A stretch of 14,015 nt of DNA from an uncultured Bifidobacterium sp. GTDB lineage: Bacteria; Actinomycetota; Actinomycetes; Actinomycetales; Bifidobacteriaceae. Of this stretch, positions 7,346-13,578 are shown piece by piece (within the stretch, counting starts at the first letter, position 1; each line of letters opens with the position of its first letter). Made by a program: the position numbers and the translations under genes. The notes under the pieces were generated by a model. The model was given only the letters and a program-made list of their open reading frames with translations. It had not been told where the DNA came from and did not search any database. Location: positions 1-14,015 of the forward strand of contig CALEGL010000108.1 in the NCBI GenBank assembly GCA_937876495.1, written 5' to 3'.

Positions 7346-7984
7346 TCAGTCGATGACGCCGTAGAGCCTGTCGCCGGCGTCCCCGAGCCCAGGGACGATG
7401 TAGGCGTGCTCGTTGAGGCTCTTGTCCACCGCGCAGACGACGACCTTGAAGTCGATGGAGGGGTCGATGTCCTTCTTGAGTCTTTCCAGCCCTTCGGGCG
7501 CGGCGATGATGTTGATCGCCGTCACGTCCTTGGCCCCGCGTTCGGCGAGATAGTGGGTGGCCGCGACCAGGGTGCCGCCGGTGGCGAGCATGGGGTCGAG
7601 CAGGAAGCACTGACGTCCGGTGAGGTCCTCGGGCAGCCGGTTGGCGTAGGTGATGATGTCGAGCGTGGCCTCGTCGCGACGCATGCCGAGGAACCCGACT
7701 TCGGCGGTGGGCAGCAGCTTCGTCATGCCGTCGAGCATGCCGAGTCCGGCGCGCAGCACGGGAACGACCATGGGCTTGGGGCCGGCGAGCTTCTTGCCGA
7801 CCATGGGGCAGATGGGCGTCTCGATCGGCTTGTCGACGACGTCGAGGTTCCGGGTGGCCTCGTAGGCCTCGAGCGTCACGAGCTCCGAGACGAGTTCGCG
7901 GAAGATGTTGGAGGGCGTGTTCCTGTCTCGCAGGACGGTGAGCTTGTGCTCCACCAGCGGATGGTTGAGGACGTGAAGTTCCAT
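7346..7984 (-). CDS. upp: Uracil phosphoribosyltransferase
   Basis: The enzyme converts uracil and PRPP to UMP and pyrophosphate in cytoplasmic pyrimidine salvage. The 212-residue length is standard. Conserved parts are NHPLVEHKLTVLRD at the N-terminus, VPVLRAGLGM (about 74-83), the PRPP-binding loop LLDPMLATGGT (128-138), and the uracil-binding C-terminal motif YIVPGLGDAGDRLYG (195-209). The ATG at 7984 fits the family N-terminus. GGAGG lies only 1 nt before it, too close for a normal ribosome binding site, whereas a TAGTCT hexamer sits 6 nt upstream, so the transcript may be leaderless. The gene appears monocistronic, converging on the phosphodiesterase gene. Confidence 0.97.
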   Translation of the reverse strand: MELHVLNHPLVEHKLTVLRDRNTPSNIFRELVSELVTLEAYEATRNLDVVDKPIETPICPMVGKKLAGPKPMVVPVLRAGLGMLDGMTKLLPTAEVGFLGMRRDEATLDIITYANRLPEDLTGRQCFLLDPMLATGGTLVAATHYLAERGAKDVTAINIIAAPEGLERLKKDIDPSIDFKVVVCAVDKSLNEHAYIVPGLGDAGDRLYGVID

Positions 7985-7990
7985 GCCTCC

Positions 7991-7996
7991 AGACTA
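7991..7996 (-). promoter_or_regulatory. Possible -10 element of upp, placing the start of RNA at the ATG
   Basis: On the - strand TAGTCT (7996 down to 7991) fits the loose actinobacterial TANNNT pattern and ends 6 nt before the A of the upp ATG at 7984. If used, RNA would begin at or within 1-2 nt of the start codon. A clear -35 is not seen. Confidence 0.35.
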
Positions 7997-8333
7997 GGCC
8001 CTTGGAGTGTCGGGATGGACGCGGGGAGTCGGGGACGGAACACGCGGTTCCTCGCTGTGGATGGGTGCCGGAGAAGTCTGGGGCTGTCATGGCACGGCAG
8101 ACGGAGCGATCTGTTCATGCCCTTGGGCCGGCGACGTCCGGACCTAGGAAGTCGAGGAGGAACTCCGGAGAAAAAGAATGATGACGTCGAGCCACGAAAG
8201 CGCCTGTCGGCGCAAACGCCGCTCGCGGCGGCAACAAATGGAGCCCGGGGCTTAAGCATGACCCGACGTCCCGGCCAGTATATCCCGCGCATTCGGCCGC
8301 CATGCGCGGCGTCTGGCATGTGGTTGCCGGATT

Positions 8334-8371
8334 CCGGGCACCGGAAGCCTATTGCGGGATGTGGCACCCGG
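8334..8371 (-). terminator. Possible terminator hairpin after the conserved hypothetical gene
   Basis: In - strand RNA, CCGGGUGCC (8371-8363) can pair fully with GGUGCCCGG (8342-8334) using two G-U pairs. In + strand RNA the same two positions are mismatches (C with A), so the hairpin favours the - strand. It lies about 50 nt after the stop at 8422. There is no T-tract. Confidence 0.3.
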
Positions 8372-8421
8372 CTGATTCCGGATGCGCCGCGGCGTGCGTG
8401 TTCATCGCCGTCGCACATCGG

Positions 8422-9174
8422 CTACTCGAGCCGTCCGCGCCGCCAGAGAGAAGCTCCGCGCCGGAAGGTGGAGGACGTGGTTCGGAGATTGCTTGAGGTG
8501 TGCAGAAGACGGGCCTTGCCGTCGGGGTCGTCGTCGGGGTGGTTGCGGGATGCGTCCATGCGCAGGCCGGTGGCGATGACCTCGGTGAAAGAGGCCGCCC
8601 TGTCCAGAGCGACGGCGAAGTCCCCGGTGAACGCGCCGGACAGGATCGAGTCCGCCGTCCGTGCGATGTCCCCGGCCGACGGCGTCTGGTCTATGCCGGT
8701 GATGGCCGAGGCGGCCGTCGCCCGGGGTTCGCCCGCGTTCCACAGAGTCGCGATGCGCTCGCCGTCCTTCCTCACCCAAGAGCGCAGCAGATACAGCCTC
8801 CACAGTATTCCCGGCAGCGAATCCGGCTCACAGTCGCTCCACAGCTGGGCGATGATGTCGACGCCTTCCGTGTCCACGAGGGTGAGCACGCGCCGGACGA
8901 TGACGGGGTCCATGCTGTGATGCACGCGGTCGAGCAGGGCCGCCGCGGAGAGATGGCCCATCTCATGAACCGCCTGAGGGTCAGGACCTCCCGCCAGATG
9001 GTCGAGAAGGCCGGGCCGGATCTGTCCGGGCCGTGAAGGCCTCTGGGATCCGAGACGCGGGGGGGAGAAGCTCGCAGGGCCGACGCCCGACGAGGAGGAT
9101 GAGGGGATGATCGAATCAGTAGACAATCGCGCCTGCTCTCTGGATGTCGATGATGGTGGGATGCTCGGCGTCAT
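8422..9174 (-). CDS. Conserved actinobacterial protein of unknown function
   Basis: The function is not known. The core, about residues 52-150, is helical with LLDHLAGGPDPQAVHEMGHL, AAALLDRVHHSMDP, VDIIAQLWSDCEPDSLPG and ILWRLYLLRSWVRKD. I recall this pattern from an actinobacterial family sometimes labelled, without good reason, as an RNA polymerase beta subunit. The N-terminus (1-50) is Ser/Pro-rich and probably disordered, and the C-terminus is basic. The start is uncertain. The ATG at 9174 lacks a ribosome binding site and overlaps the Nudix gene by 59 nt. A TTG at 9126 has AGCAGG about 5 nt upstream and would overlap by only 11 nt. Either way it is translationally coupled to the MutT1-like gene, suggesting a shared context. 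No signal peptide or membrane helix is seen. Confidence 0.75.
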   Translation of the reverse strand: MTPSIPPSSTSREQARLSTDSIIPSSSSSGVGPASFSPPRLGSQRPSRPGQIRPGLLDHLAGGPDPQAVHEMGHLSAAALLDRVHHSMDPVIVRRVLTLVDTEGVDIIAQLWSDCEPDSLPGILWRLYLLRSWVRKDGERIATLWNAGEPRATAASAITGIDQTPSAGDIARTADSILSGAFTGDFAVALDRAASFTEVIATGLRMDASRNHPDDDPDGKARLLHTSSNLRTTSSTFRRGASLWRRGRLE

Positions 9175-10312
9175 TCGCGAAGCACAGGACGATGGCCGAA
9201 CCCGTCGGCATGTACGGTGAGGAGCCGAGGAGCTGGGATGCGAGCGTCTTCGATGCGCACATCGGCCGCAGACGGGCGAACATGGCTCCGATCACCGGAC
9301 GATGCATGCAGATGACGGTGGTTGACGAATTCCGGATGCATTCCTCGGCCCTTCCGCGCACGACGCTCCACGTCCTGTCCGGATCCTCCGCGAAGGCCTC
9401 CTCCGTAAGCTCCGGCGCGGTACCGATGGGCATGCCCGTCTGCCAGGAGAACAGTTCGAGGGTCTCCAGACACCGGGTCCATGGGGAGGAGACGAGACGG
9501 GCGGGGGAGAAGCATGCGAGTTCGCGGTTGAGCGCGTAGGCGGCGGCCGCGCCTCGCGGCGTTATGGGACGTCCCGCGTCGGAGCCCTGCCACAGCTTGC
9601 GTGGCTCCGCCTTGGCATGTCGGACGATGACGAGGGTGGCGCCGCGGGATCCCTCCTGGAGACGGTCGACGAACTGATCGAGGATCGTGCGATCGGTGGG
9701 ATGCGACAGGATGCGTCGCGCATGGCGAATGGGCAGCCACAGCCGTCGGTCGATTTCGCCGGCGTCCGCCGGGAGTATGGGGCCCAGGGCGTTTCGTCGA
9801 CGGTCTTCGTCCTCGTCGCTGATGAGATCGGCCATCCAGTAGCGGATGCGTTTCGTTGACGAGGAGTGCCGTGAGGACTTCGAGCTGCGGCCCTCCGAAT
9901 CAAGCGGATATTCGATTTCGCCGATGCCGGCGCCCAGTCTGACGCTGTACCCCGTCTCCTCGCCTATCTCCCGGACGGCGGCATGGCGATGGGACTCGTT
10001 GGGCTCCAGCTTTCCTTTGGGCCAACTCCAGTCGTCATATTTGGGACGGTGCACCAGGCAGACCTCGAGGTCGTGGATGGCCCGGCTTTCATGTTCTTCT
10101 GGGTGGTCGTCGTCGGCGGGGTCATCGGGGGCGCATACGTCGGCGGAGCGGTCATCCTCGCCTTCGCCGGCGGAGTCCCCGGCCGGCTTCTTCGGGATGC
10201 TGTCCGTCCGATTGGGCATATCGCTCGCGTCACCTGCCTCGTCGTCGTCATTGGCGGACGGGTCACGACGACGGTAGACGATTCCTCCGGCCGCTTCGAC
10301 GATATGTCTCAT
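9116..10312 (-). CDS. MutT1-like Nudix hydrolase fused to a histidine phosphatase domain
   Basis: The N-terminal Nudix domain (about 1-215) has a perfect Nudix box, G-x5-E-x7-RE-U-x-EE-x-G-U, at residues 100-122, preceded by DDWSWPKGKLEPNE. The C-terminal histidine phosphatase domain (about 224-398) has VIVRHAKAEPR with catalytic His232, SSPWTRCLETLE with Arg280, and the second His at MHRP (337). The same architecture defines mycobacterial MutT1, which removes oxidised nucleotides such as 8-oxo-GTP and diadenosine polyphosphates; that gene also neighbours ppk1 in M. tuberculosis. The Nudix domain is split by a roughly 60-residue acidic, low-complexity insertion (about 16-78) right after the first strand. 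The ATG at 10312 has AGGAAGGAAG about 7 nt upstream. It may be cotranscribed with the next gene, and it lies 154 nt beyond ppk. Confidence 0.9.
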   Translation of the reverse strand: MRHIVEAAGGIVYRRRDPSANDDDEAGDASDMPNRTDSIPKKPAGDSAGEGEDDRSADVCAPDDPADDDHPEEHESRAIHDLEVCLVHRPKYDDWSWPKGKLEPNESHRHAAVREIGEETGYSVRLGAGIGEIEYPLDSEGRSSKSSRHSSSTKRIRYWMADLISDEDEDRRRNALGPILPADAGEIDRRLWLPIRHARRILSHPTDRTILDQFVDRLQEGSRGATLVIVRHAKAEPRKLWQGSDAGRPITPRGAAAAYALNRELACFSPARLVSSPWTRCLETLELFSWQTGMPIGTAPELTEEAFAEDPDRTWSVVRGRAEECIRNSSTTVICMHRPVIGAMFARLRPMCASKTLASQLLGSSPYMPTGSAIVLCFANDAEHPTIIDIQRAGAIVY

Positions 10313-10369
10313 CGGGGGTCTTCCTTCCTTGTCGGCATCGGGGTCGCGCGGTATGTCCCCTGCCGGGGC

Positions 10370-10395
10370 CGCTTCCGTGCCGCGGCAAGGAAGCG
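10370..10395. repeat. Near-perfect 26-bp palindrome between ppk and the Nudix gene
   Basis: CGCTTCC at 10370-10376 and GGAAGCG at 10389-10395 flank a centre that is itself palindromic (GCCGCGGC). Twelve of 13 base pairs match. It lies 58 nt upstream of the Nudix start, so it could be an operator or a second hairpin terminator after ppk. Confidence 0.55.
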
Positions 10396-10413
10396 TGTCA
10401 TCTTCGGACGCAG

Positions 10414-10451
10414 ACGACGACGGCCGGCCCGGGGAGGTCGGCCGTCGTCGT
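10414..10451 (-). terminator. Hairpin terminator after ppk
   Basis: ACGACGACGGCCG (10414-10426) is the exact reverse complement of CGGCCGTCGTCGT (10439-10451), a 13-bp stem with a 12-nt loop, beginning 15 nt after the ppk stop. No T-tract follows on the - strand. Position, stem length and GC content make a terminator the likeliest role. Confidence 0.65.
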
Positions 10452-10466
10452 GCCCGTCATGGCGGT

Positions 10467-12704
10467 TCAGTTCGCCGCGTGGGGCCGGCGTTGATGCTTG
10501 CGGATGAGATACTCCTGGCTGTCCACGAGCGGCCGCCCGTCCTTGTCCTTCGAATGGCGCACGTAGCTGCCGTCGGCGCCCATATGCCAGGACACCGTGG
10601 TGTCGGCCATCTGCAGGTCGATGTACTTGATGAGCTCGTCGACCTGCTCGGGCGCGGTGATGCGCACCAGGGCCTCGACGCGGCGGTCGAGGTTGCGGTG
10701 CATGAGGTCGGCCGATCCTATCCACACCTCAGGGCCCGAGGCCGGCCCCTCGCCGATCTGCGGGCCGTCGGAGTTGGCGAAGGCGTAGATGCGGCTGTGC
10801 TCGAGGAAGCGGCCGAGGATGGAACGCACCCGGATGCTTTCGCTGAGTCCCGGGATGCCGGGCTTGAGCGCGCAGATGCCGCGCTCGACGATGTCGACGC
10901 GGACGCCGGCCTGGCTGGCGCGGTATAGGGCGTCGATGGTCTTCTCGTCGACGATGGAATTCGCCTTGAAACGGATCCATGCATCCTTGCCGGCCCGTGC
11001 CGCGGCCTCCTCGCGGCGGATGCGCTGGATGAGGCCGGTGCGCACGGTGCGTGGGGCGACGAGCAGGCGATGGAAGCTGGACTTCGGCGCGTATCCGGAC
11101 AGCTGGTTGAAGAGGCGCGTGAGGTCCTGCCCCACGACCGGGTCGCAGGTGAGCAGGCCGAGGTCGGTGTACAGCCGCGCGGTCTTCGGGTTGTAGTTCC
11201 CGGTCCCCACATGGCAGTAGCGGCGCAGCCCATCCGCCTCCTGACGCACGACGAGGGAGAGCTTGCAGTGCGTCTTGAGTCCCACGATGCCGTAGACGAC
11301 GTGCACGCCGGCCCGTTCGAGCTTGCGCGCCCAGGCGATGTTGGCGTCCTCGTCGAATCGCGCCTTGATCTCCACCAGGGCCAGAACCTGCTTGCCGGCG
11401 TGCGCGGCGTCGATGAGGGCGTCGATGATCGGAGAGTTGCTCGAGGTCCGGTATAGCGTCTGCTTGATGGCCAGCACCTTGGGGTCGGCGGCGGCCTGGG
11501 CGAGGAAGGCCTGCACGGAGGTCGAGAAGGAGTCGTAGGGGTGGTGCAGCAGGATGTCGCGCTCGCGTATGGCGGCGAAGATGTCCTGCGCCCGGCTGGA
11601 CTCCACCTCGGCGATCTGCCGGTTGGTGGTGGGGATGAAGGGCTTGTACTTGAGGTCGGGGCGGTCGATGCCCTGCAGCTCGAAAAGCACCGTCATGTCC
11701 AGCGGCGTGGGCAGGCGGTACACCTCGTCGGCGCTGATGCCGAGCTGCCCGGCGAGTAGCTGGGAGAGGAAGGGACTGGTCTGCTCGGAGATCTCGAGAC
11801 GGATCGGCGGTCCGAAGCGGCGGCGCAGCAGCTCCTTCTCCATGGCGTTGAGAAGGTTCTCGGCGTCGTCCTCCTCGACGTCGATGTCCTCGTTGCGGGT
11901 CAGGCGGAAGGACCGCGCCTCCTTGATGATCATGCCGGGGAACAGCGTCTCCAGGTGGGAGATGATGAGGTTCTCCATCGTGATGAAGCCGTAGCGCTCC
12001 TCGCGGCTCTCCTCGTCGGTCAGGTCATCCACGGGCACGAGCCGGTTGAGGTTGCCGGGGATCTTCACGCGGGCGAAATGCGACTTGCCGGAGGTGGGGT
12101 TCTCCACGAGCACGGCGAGATTGAGGGAGTTGCCGGAGATGTACGGGAAGGGATGCGCCGGGTCCACGGCGAGCGGCGTGAGCACGGGGAAGACATGCTG
12201 GCGGTAGTAGCGCGACAGTCTCTCCTGTTCGGCGGTGGTGAGCTTGTCCCAGCTGAGCAGCACGATGTGCTGCTTCGCCAGCTCCGGCAGGATGTGGTCG
12301 ATGACGTAGTGGGCGTGCTCCTCCTGGAGACGGTGCGCCTGCTCGCTGATGGCGCGCAGCTGCTGGCGGGGGCTCAGGCCCGAGGCTGCAGTGACGGCGA
12401 TTCCGGAGTCGATGCGGCGCTTGAGACCGGCGACGCGGACCATAAAGAACTCGTCGAGGTTGGAGGCGAAGATCGCGGCGAAGTTCGCCCGCTCGAGCAA
12501 GGGGACGTCCGTGTCCTGGGCGAGCTCGAGGACGCGCTTGTTGAACTTCAGCCAGCTGAGCTCGCGGTCGAAGAACCTGTCCGCGGGAAGCGGCCTCTCG
12601 TCCTCCGGGGCTTCTCGCTTGTCCGCCTTGTCGGTTTCGGCGATGTGCTCGGCGATCTGGCTGCGCAGAAGAGCCTTCGAGGGTGCGTCAAAGATCTGTG
12701 CCAT
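10467..12704 (-). CDS. ppk: Polyphosphate kinase 1
   Basis: PPK1 reversibly polymerises the terminal phosphate of ATP into polyphosphate. The order of domains is normal: an N-terminal helical domain ([32 protein letters not shown]), a head domain, then two catalytic domains. The autophosphorylated His is His498 in [18 protein letters not shown], and the second catalytic His is His669 in [23 protein letters not shown] and [15 protein letters not shown] are also conserved. The ATG at 12704 (745 residues) is chosen because conserved sequence begins soon after (RFFDRELSW). The frame continues 74 codons upstream to 12926, but that part is basic, unconserved-looking and poorer in GC at third positions. 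A TAAAGT hexamer 7 nt before the ATG and the lack of a clear ribosome binding site suggest a leaderless mRNA. A MutT1-type gene lies just downstream. Confidence 0.97.
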   Translation of the reverse strand: MAQIFDAPSKALLRSQIAEHIAETDKADKREAPEDERPLPADRFFDRELSWLKFNKRVLELAQDTDVPLLERANFAAIFASNLDEFFMVRVAGLKRRIDSGIAVTAASGLSPRQQLRAISEQAHRLQEEHAHYVIDHILPELAKQHIVLLSWDKLTTAEQERLSRYYRQHVFPVLTPLAVDPAHPFPYISGNSLNLAVLVENPTSGKSHFARVKIPGNLNRLVPVDDLTDEESREERYGFITMENLIISHLETLFPGMIIKEARSFRLTRNEDIDVEEDDAENLLNAMEKELLRRRFGPPIRLEISEQTSPFLSQLLAGQLGISADEVYRLPTPLDMTVLFELQGIDRPDLKYKPFIPTTNRQIAEVESSRAQDIFAAIRERDILLHHPYDSFSTSVQAFLAQAAADPKVLAIKQTLYRTSSNSPIIDALIDAAHAGKQVLALVEIKARFDEDANIAWARKLERAGVHVVYGIVGLKTHCKLSLVVRQEADGLRRYCHVGTGNYNPKTARLYTDLGLLTCDPVVGQDLTRLFNQLSGYAPKSSFHRLLVAPRTVRTGLIQRIRREEAAARAGKDAWIRFKANSIVDEKTIDALYRASQAGVRVDIVERGICALKPGIPGLSESIRVRSILGRFLEHSRIYAFANSDGPQIGEGPASGPEVWIGSADLMHRNLDRRVEALVRITAPEQVDELIKYIDLQMADTTVSWHMGADGSYVRHSKDKDGRPLVDSQEYLIRKHQRRPHAAN

Positions 12705-12711
12705 GGTCTTC

Positions 12712-12717
12712 ACTTTA
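12712..12717 (-). promoter_or_regulatory. Possible -10 element of ppk
   Basis: On the - strand TAAAGT (12717 down to 12712) ends 7 nt before the A of the ppk ATG at 12704, so RNA would start at about the start codon. It matches the TANNNT pattern. No -35 is evident in the GC-rich 12735-12740 region. Confidence 0.35.
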
Positions 12718-12766
12718 GGTCGAAACGGGTGTCGCGGCGGGGTCGACCCGCGGAAATTCAGATGCT

Positions 12767-12809
12767 GTTTACACTTCGGCGTATTCGAGTCGTTCAGTTT
12801 GCACCTCGG
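12767..12809. repeat. Pair of 13-nt direct repeats upstream of ppk
   Basis: GTTTACACTTCGG (12767-12779) and GTTTGCACCTCGG (12797-12809) match at 11 of 13 positions and start 30 bp apart, close to three helical turns. They lie 63-105 bp upstream of the ppk start. The phasing fits a binding site for a regulator, possibly one responding to phosphate, but the sequences do not clearly match the actinobacterial PHO box. Confidence 0.4.
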
Positions 12810-12990
12810 ACGGCTGGTTCCGGTCTTCGATATCCGGATTTCCCGGTTTCGTCGCCCGTGTTTTCGGAGCGTCCGATTGCATCTTTGCCGACTCCTGCTC
12901 GCAGCCAACGTCCGGACCGTTTCCATGGATCGTCTCCCCGCAAAGGTCGCCGGCCTCCTCGGATGGTTCCTGCGTCGTGGCTTGCGTCAT
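12769..12990 (-). CDS. Possible small protein upstream of ppk
   Basis: A 73-residue, hydrophilic and acidic frame (rich in Glu, Gln, Thr and Pro, two Cys) starts at ATG 12990 with AAGGA 4 nt upstream on the - strand and ends 64 nt before the ppk start. Against it, third-position GC is by eye roughly two thirds, well below the neighbouring genes, no family resemblance is seen, and its 3' part overlaps the direct repeats. It could be a leader ORF of ppk or a chance frame. Confidence 0.25.
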   Translation of the reverse strand: MTQATTQEPSEEAGDLCGETIHGNGPDVGCEQESAKMQSDAPKTRATKPGNPDIEDRNQPSEVQTERLEYAEV

Positions 12991-13172
12991 GGATTCCTTC
13001 GGGCGGTCTCCTCTCGCGTCGGGTCCGATGCCTGCGACACGCCGTGCACGGCGGTGAAGTGCACATCATCGCACGTATTCGTGGTTTTTCGTCACAGGAA
13101 CGCTCAGCCGTCCGCTTGAAATGACGGGGAAGGAACAGAAAGGGAAAGTTGCGCACAATGCCCGTCCGCGGC

Positions 13173-13200
13173 TTGCGGATTCGTCGGGGCGCGGGATAAT
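13173..13200 (+). promoter_or_regulatory. Candidate promoter of the orphan small RNA
   Basis: TTGCGG (13173-13178) and GATAAT (13195-13200) are separated by 16 bp. The -10 matches five of six consensus bases and the -35 three of six. RNA would start near 13207. This is the best sigma-70-type pair on the + strand before the strong terminator at 13341-13371. Confidence 0.4.
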
Positions 13201-13206
13201 GAAAGC

Positions 13207-13371
13207 GCAAGCACAACTGAAGAGGTGGAAGCCCACAAAGATACATGGTCACGAAGATCATCTGTTGGACGGGCATTGCGAAGACTTGCCGTTGCAACAA
13301 TGGTGTTGTGCAGAGATTCCACCGGAGCTGATGCTTGCAGGGAGGCCCGCCATATGGCGGGCCTCCTTTTT
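13207..13371 (+). ncRNA. Predicted orphan small RNA, about 165 nt
   Basis: The transcript is inferred from a promoter-like pair ending at 13200 and a very strong intrinsic terminator. No + strand gene precedes it for about 6 kb, so the terminator must end some local RNA. The interior has complementary segments: GCACAAC (13211-13217) with GTTGTGC (around 13304-13311), GGTGGAA (13224-13230) with TTCCACC (13317-13323), which cross like a pseudoknot, plus a hairpin at 13245-13261 (ATGGTC, loop ACGAA, GATCAT) and another around 13292-13312. A 28-codon ORF (13245-13331) with no good ribosome binding site lies inside and ends 9 nt before the terminator stem. I do not recognise it as 6S, 6C, SRP, tmRNA or RNase P RNA. 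Confidence 0.5.
13341..13371 (+). terminator. Strong intrinsic terminator with no obvious upstream gene
   Basis: GGAGGCCCGCC (13341-13351) and its exact reverse complement GGCGGGCCTCC (13356-13366) form an 11-bp GC-rich stem with an ATAT loop, followed by T5 (13367-13371). The T-tract is only on the + strand side, so it is directional. It is the only classic stem-plus-T-tract terminator in the window. Confidence 0.92.
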
Positions 13372-13416
13372 CCGCTCGCCTGACTCCGCACGACCACATG
13401 ATTCCCCTGCGATTGC

Positions 13417-13440
13417 CGTTCCCGTCATGGAACGTTGTTC
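13417..13440. promoter_or_regulatory. Operator-like dyads upstream of the TadZ-like gene
   Basis: CGTTCC (13417-13422) and GGAACG (13429-13434) form a 6-bp inverted repeat with a 6-nt centre. Overlapping it, GAAC (13430-13433) and GTTC (13437-13440) form a second dyad with a 3-nt centre. The position, about 140-160 bp before the start at 13579, suits a regulator site. No convincing promoter hexamers were found for the gene. Confidence 0.3.
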
Positions 13441-13578
13441 TGAAGACGCGATGGCGCATGGGGACGTGGGTCCTCCGTGCGTCCCGATGCCGTCACAACG
13501 GATGGCGGGGTCATCGACGGATGGCCCGCGTCGCCGACCGTCATCGTGGCGTTGAGATGAGACGGAAACGAGGTGCGT

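Larger units (their letters stand above)
7985..8421. other. 437-nt region without a recognisable gene
   Basis: The region lies between upp and the conserved hypothetical gene. Frames crossing it give Arg/Pro-rich translations without family resemblance and without good ribosome binding sites. It contains a hairpin-like pair at 8334-8371, adjacent small stem-loops GCGCC-TGTC-GGCGC (8200-8213) and GCCG-CTCG-CGGC (8219-8228 region), and a - strand TATACT at 8283-8278. No tRNA T-arm, tmRNA or riboswitch core was found by eye. Confidence 0.5.
12705..13578. other. 874-nt divergent intergenic region between ppk and the TadZ-like gene
   Basis: No large gene fits here. From ppk outward it contains a -10-like hexamer, a pair of 13-nt direct repeats, a possible 73-codon - strand ORF, about 180 nt with nothing recognised (roughly 12991-13140), a predicted + strand small RNA gene with its own promoter and strong terminator, and an operator-like dyad before the TadZ-like gene. 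Parts are less GC-rich than the flanking genes. Individual elements are listed separately. Confidence 0.7.

Noticed and set aside
7101..8090. Long - strand frame overlapping upp
   Set aside because: Arg/His/Pro-rich shadow in another frame of upp, which has every expected UPRT motif.
7985..8421. tRNA gene in the upp upstream gap
   Set aside because: No GTTCRANYC T-arm with flanking stems on either strand.
12791..12809. PHO box upstream of ppk
   Set aside because: Only loose resemblance to GTTCACC-type repeats; described instead as a generic direct repeat.
12705..12926. 74-codon upstream extension of ppk
   Set aside because: Basic, unconserved-looking sequence with lower third-position GC; the family N-terminus starts soon after ATG 12704.
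13120..13371. Known structured RNAs (RNase P, tmRNA, SRP, 6S, 6C) at the orphan terminator
   Set aside because: ACAGAAA at about 13135 recalls RNase P, but the GAGGAAAGTCC core is missing; no tRNA-like T-arm for tmRNA, no GGAAG/GCAGCC SRP loop, no C6 loops of 6C RNA, and no long rod with a central bubble for 6S.
13430..13440. LexA/SOS box (GAAC-N-GTTC)
   Set aside because: The actinobacterial SOS box needs a 4-nt centre (GAACNNNNGTTC); here the centre is 3 nt.
13121..13555. + strand ORF of 144 codons across the ppk-tadZ region
   Set aside because: It runs straight through the strong terminator, has no ribosome binding site of note and no recognisable domain.
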